DNA of 15,472 nt from an uncultured Eubacteriales bacterium (GTDB taxonomy: Bacteria; Bacillota; Clostridia; Oscillospirales; Acutalibacteraceae), in NCBI GenBank assembly GCA_900319655.1, contig ONPH01000015.1, positions 1 to 15,472 of the forward strand. The letters are read 5' to 3'. The notes below the pieces were generated by a model, which was not told where the DNA came from, made no database searches, and saw nothing but the letters and a program-made list of their open reading frames with translations. Each line of letters opens with the position of its first letter. The first letter of the stretch is position 1. Position numbers and translations under genes: made by a program. Shown here in pieces: positions 13,409 through 15,472 of the stretch.

Positions 13409-15472
13409 ATGCAACATAAAAAGCGTAAAGGAATATTCGGCGCGGCAACAGCCGTTTTGTGCTCGCTGCTGATTCTTTCGTCATCTGCACTGCCCGTTTT
13501 CGCGGCTCAGGCGGACGAAGCTGCCGAGGTACAGCCTTCCGCGGTGACAACGGCGGTTCAGGCTGAAACTGAGGAAACAACAGCGGAAGCAACCGCTCCC
13601 GTTACAGAGGAAACACAGCCTGTTACAGAAACGGCGGAAGAAACAGAGCCTTCCGAAGCTCTGCCCGAAAAGGACGGCGAAGCTCTCGGCGCGGTAAGCG
13701 CCCCCGACGTAAGGCTTTCAAACACCGCCGACGGAATCAAGCTCGAATGGGCTGAGCCCGACAACGCCAAGGAGTATTTGGTCTGCGGAACTGAGGCAGG
13801 CAAGAATAATTGGCAAAGATACACCACCGATAAAAACGAGTATGTTTTCGGCGGAATTGACTCCGGCAAGCAGTATTATTTTCAGGTTCAGATAACGTTT
13901 AAGGACGGCACAAAATCGGCTTTTTCAAGCCCCAGGGGAATGACATTTATCTCTGTTCCCAAGCTTAACGGCGTTTCAAACACATTTGAAACCGACAAAA
14001 CCTTAAAGCTCAATTGGAGCGCGGTAAAGGGCGCTAACCGCTACCGTATCGCGAAGATGAAAACCGGCGCTTCCGACTACGAATACATCGACATTCAGAC
14101 AAACTCGTTTGTTGATAAGGACGTACAGGACGGCAACACCTACCGCTATCAAATCCGCGCGATGTACGCAACCCGGAGTAGCGGAACAGCCTACGGCTGG
14201 TGGTCAACAAGCAGCTCGGCAAAAATTTCCGTCTGGCCGGCAATCACGCTCTCAAACGCTTCAAACGGAATCAAGGTAAGCTGGGACGCGGTCAAGAACA
14301 CCGCAAGGTACTTTGTTTACTGCAAAAAGCCCTCGGACAGCACATGGACAAGGGTTGTGACAAACAATCTCAGCTACACCTTCACAGGGCTCGAAGCAGG
14401 ACAGCTTTACTACTTCCAGCTCTACAGCGACAGCATCAGCGGCAAGGACGGCAAGTTCTCCAAGGCGAAAAGCCTTGTCTATATCGAGCCGCCCAAGATG
14501 AACGCCGCGGTTTATAACTCCGCTTCAAACTCCGTAACGGTCAGCTGGAACAGCGTTAACGGTGCGGCGAAGTACCAAATCGCGCGCAGACCTTCAAACG
14601 CTTCGAGCTATGAATATATCTTTGTAAACGGCACAAGCTACACCGATAAAAGCATCCCTCAGGGCAAGTTCTGCTCCTATCAGGTAAGGGCGATTTCCGC
14701 CGCCGACGTTTACGGCTTTTGGTCGAATACCGCGGTGGGCGAAACCTTCACAAAGCCCGAGTTGACTATGAGCAACACACCCTCGGGAATTTTGGCGCAG
14801 TGGGATAAAATCGACAATGCAGCATCATACACGCTCTATTACAAGGAAGCCTCCGACAGCAGATGGTCGTCGGCAAACACAAGCGCAAATACTTACCTTG
14901 TGAACAGCCCCAACCCCGGCAAGCTGTACTTTTTACAGCTCCGCTACACCGGCAGAAGCGGCGGACAAAGTCCGTTCTCGGATGTAAAGAGCATAACCTT
15001 TACGCCGCAAACCGCGCTCGTTTCGGTAAGAACCTCCGGCAAGGCGGTTTACCTCAGGTGGACAGCCGCGGCAGGCGCCGACTATTACGTAATTGAAAAA
15101 ATCAACGAGACCACCGGCAAAAAGGGCTATATCGCCCTTGGCAATCAGACCGAGTACACCGACACCGGAGCGGTTTATGAGCACACCTCGTGCTACCGCG
15201 TGTGCGGAGTTCACAGGGAAACCGAGTGGCACAAGGTTTACGATAACGCCGCAGGTGCGTATTCAAACCAAATCATAATCAACCCCAGAGCCTTCAACTG
15301 CGTAAACATCGGTCTCGGTGAGCAGGGACAAAAGGGATATAAGTACTGCAACGAGATCAACAAAGGCAAGCTCGACGAATGGTGCGCAATCTTCTCGGGC
15401 TGGGTTCTAAAGCAGGGCGGATATATCCTCAGCGAAATCGGCTATTCCGCGAATGTCGGCGTATGGTGCGAT
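13409..15472 (+). CDS. Secreted protein with six fibronectin-III-like modules and a C-terminal CHAP-like amidase domain (incomplete)
   Basis: An open frame of 688 codons from the ATG at 13409 to the window edge without a stop. A Sec signal peptide is clear: KKRK, a hydrophobic core, and a probable cut after LPVFA (residue 32). A Thr/Glu/Pro-rich linker follows (about 45-90). Six Fn3-like modules come next, at roughly 97-181, 182-275, 277-360, 361-448, 449-532 and 533-626, each with a (L/V)xWxxxxxAxxY core and a Tyr-rich strand near the end. After a short linker the sequence KLDEWCAIFSGWVLKQGG (654-671) matches the start of CHAP/NlpC-type cysteine amidase domains (E-W-C-A-x-F-V/S), with C659 as probable nucleophile; the His partner lies beyond the window. 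The likely role is a peptidoglycan hydrolase or surface protein outside the cell. The Fn3 part may hold it to the wall or to glycans. AAAGGAG at 13395-13401 and the signal peptide fix the start. Confidence 0.85.
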   Translation, partial: MQHKKRKGIFGAATAVLCSLLILSSSALPVFAAQADEAAEVQPSAVTTAVQAETEETTAEATAPVTEETQPVTETAEETEPSEALPEKDGEALGAVSAPDVRLSNTADGIKLEWAEPDNAKEYLVCGTEAGKNNWQRYTTDKNEYVFGGIDSGKQYYFQVQITFKDGTKSAFSSPRGMTFISVPKLNGVSNTFETDKTLKLNWSAVKGANRYRIAKMKTGASDYEYIDIQTNSFVDKDVQDGNTYRYQIRAMYATRSSGTAYGWWSTSSSAKISVWPAITLSNASNGIKVSWDAVKNTARYFVYCKKPSDSTWTRVVTNNLSYTFTGLEAGQLYYFQLYSDSISGKDGKFSKAKSLVYIEPPKMNAAVYNSASNSVTVSWNSVNGAAKYQIARRPSNASSYEYIFVNGTSYTDKSIPQGKFCSYQVRAISAADVYGFWSNTAVGETFTKPELTMSNTPSGILAQWDKIDNAASYTLYYKEASDSRWSSANTSANTYLVNSPNPGKLYFLQLRYTGRSGGQSPFSDVKSITFTPQTALVSVRTSGKAVYLRWTAAAGADYYVIEKINETTGKKGYIALGNQTEYTDTGAVYEHTSCYRVCGVHRETEWHKVYDNAAGAYSNQIIINPRAFNCVNIGLGEQGQKGYKYCNEINKGKLDEWCAIFSGWVLKQGGYILSEIGYSANVGVWCD

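Noticed and set aside
1..15472. CRISPR arrays, tRNA or rRNA genes, insertion sequences, prophage or integrative elements
   Set aside because: No regularly spaced direct repeats, RNA gene signatures, transposase or integrase motifs, or terminal inverted repeats were seen.

Overview
The window looks like chromosomal DNA from a Gram-positive, gut-type Clostridia, probably Ruminococcaceae/Oscillospirales. This is inferred, not proven. The clues are strong AAGGAGG-type ribosome binding sites, sigma-A-like promoters, compact operons ending in bidirectional terminators, a Cthe_2159-type lipoprotein, a RelQ-type alarmone synthetase, and a secreted protein with many fibronectin-III (Fn3) repeats ending in a CHAP-like domain. 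Base composition and codon use appear even throughout. I see no IS element, integrase, phage gene, tRNA, rRNA or CRISPR array.

Layout. (1) 1-2340: the end of a GNAT acetyltransferase, then argD and argF, the late steps of ornithine/citrulline synthesis, closed by a terminator shared with the next, convergent gene. (2) 2343-4588: a membrane-anchored alpha/beta hydrolase (minus strand), divergent from a two-gene NAD operon of a nicotinamidase-like hydrolase and ammonia-dependent NadE. (3) 4587-8090: a PF00756-type esterase (minus), divergent from a three-gene operon of a small (p)ppGpp synthetase, an OmpR-family response regulator and a membrane histidine kinase. (4) 8092-11798: a geranylgeranyl-reductase-like flavoprotein (minus) with a near-perfect sigma-A promoter, divergent from an 821-residue adenosine-deaminase-fold protein with an extra N-terminal region and a C-terminal Rossmann-like domain. 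(5) 11799-13257: a Cthe_2159-type lipoprotein gene broken by a one-base frameshift. Its promoter carries TTTAAG-N5-TTTAAG placed 10 bp upstream of TATAAT, the arrangement known for CiaR targets in streptococci. (6) 13258-15472: the start of a secreted protein with six Fn3-like modules in an alternating A-B-A-B-A-B order, entering a cysteine amidase/CHAP-like domain where the window ends.

How the parts may work together. The alarmone synthetase is translationally joined to a CiaR-like two-component system, and the only TTTAAG direct-repeat site I found lies upstream of the cell-surface lipoprotein about 4 kb downstream. This suggests a local circuit linking envelope sensing, (p)ppGpp and surface proteins. 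Nicotinamidase releases ammonia and nicotinate, and NadE, which here lacks a glutaminase domain, needs ammonia and a nicotinate-derived dinucleotide. The best candidate for an undescribed system is the stand-alone deaminase fusion at 9333-11798: its core shows nearly all adenosine deaminase landmarks, but the substrate-contacting second Asp is Gly, and a possible nucleotide-binding domain is fused at the C terminus.
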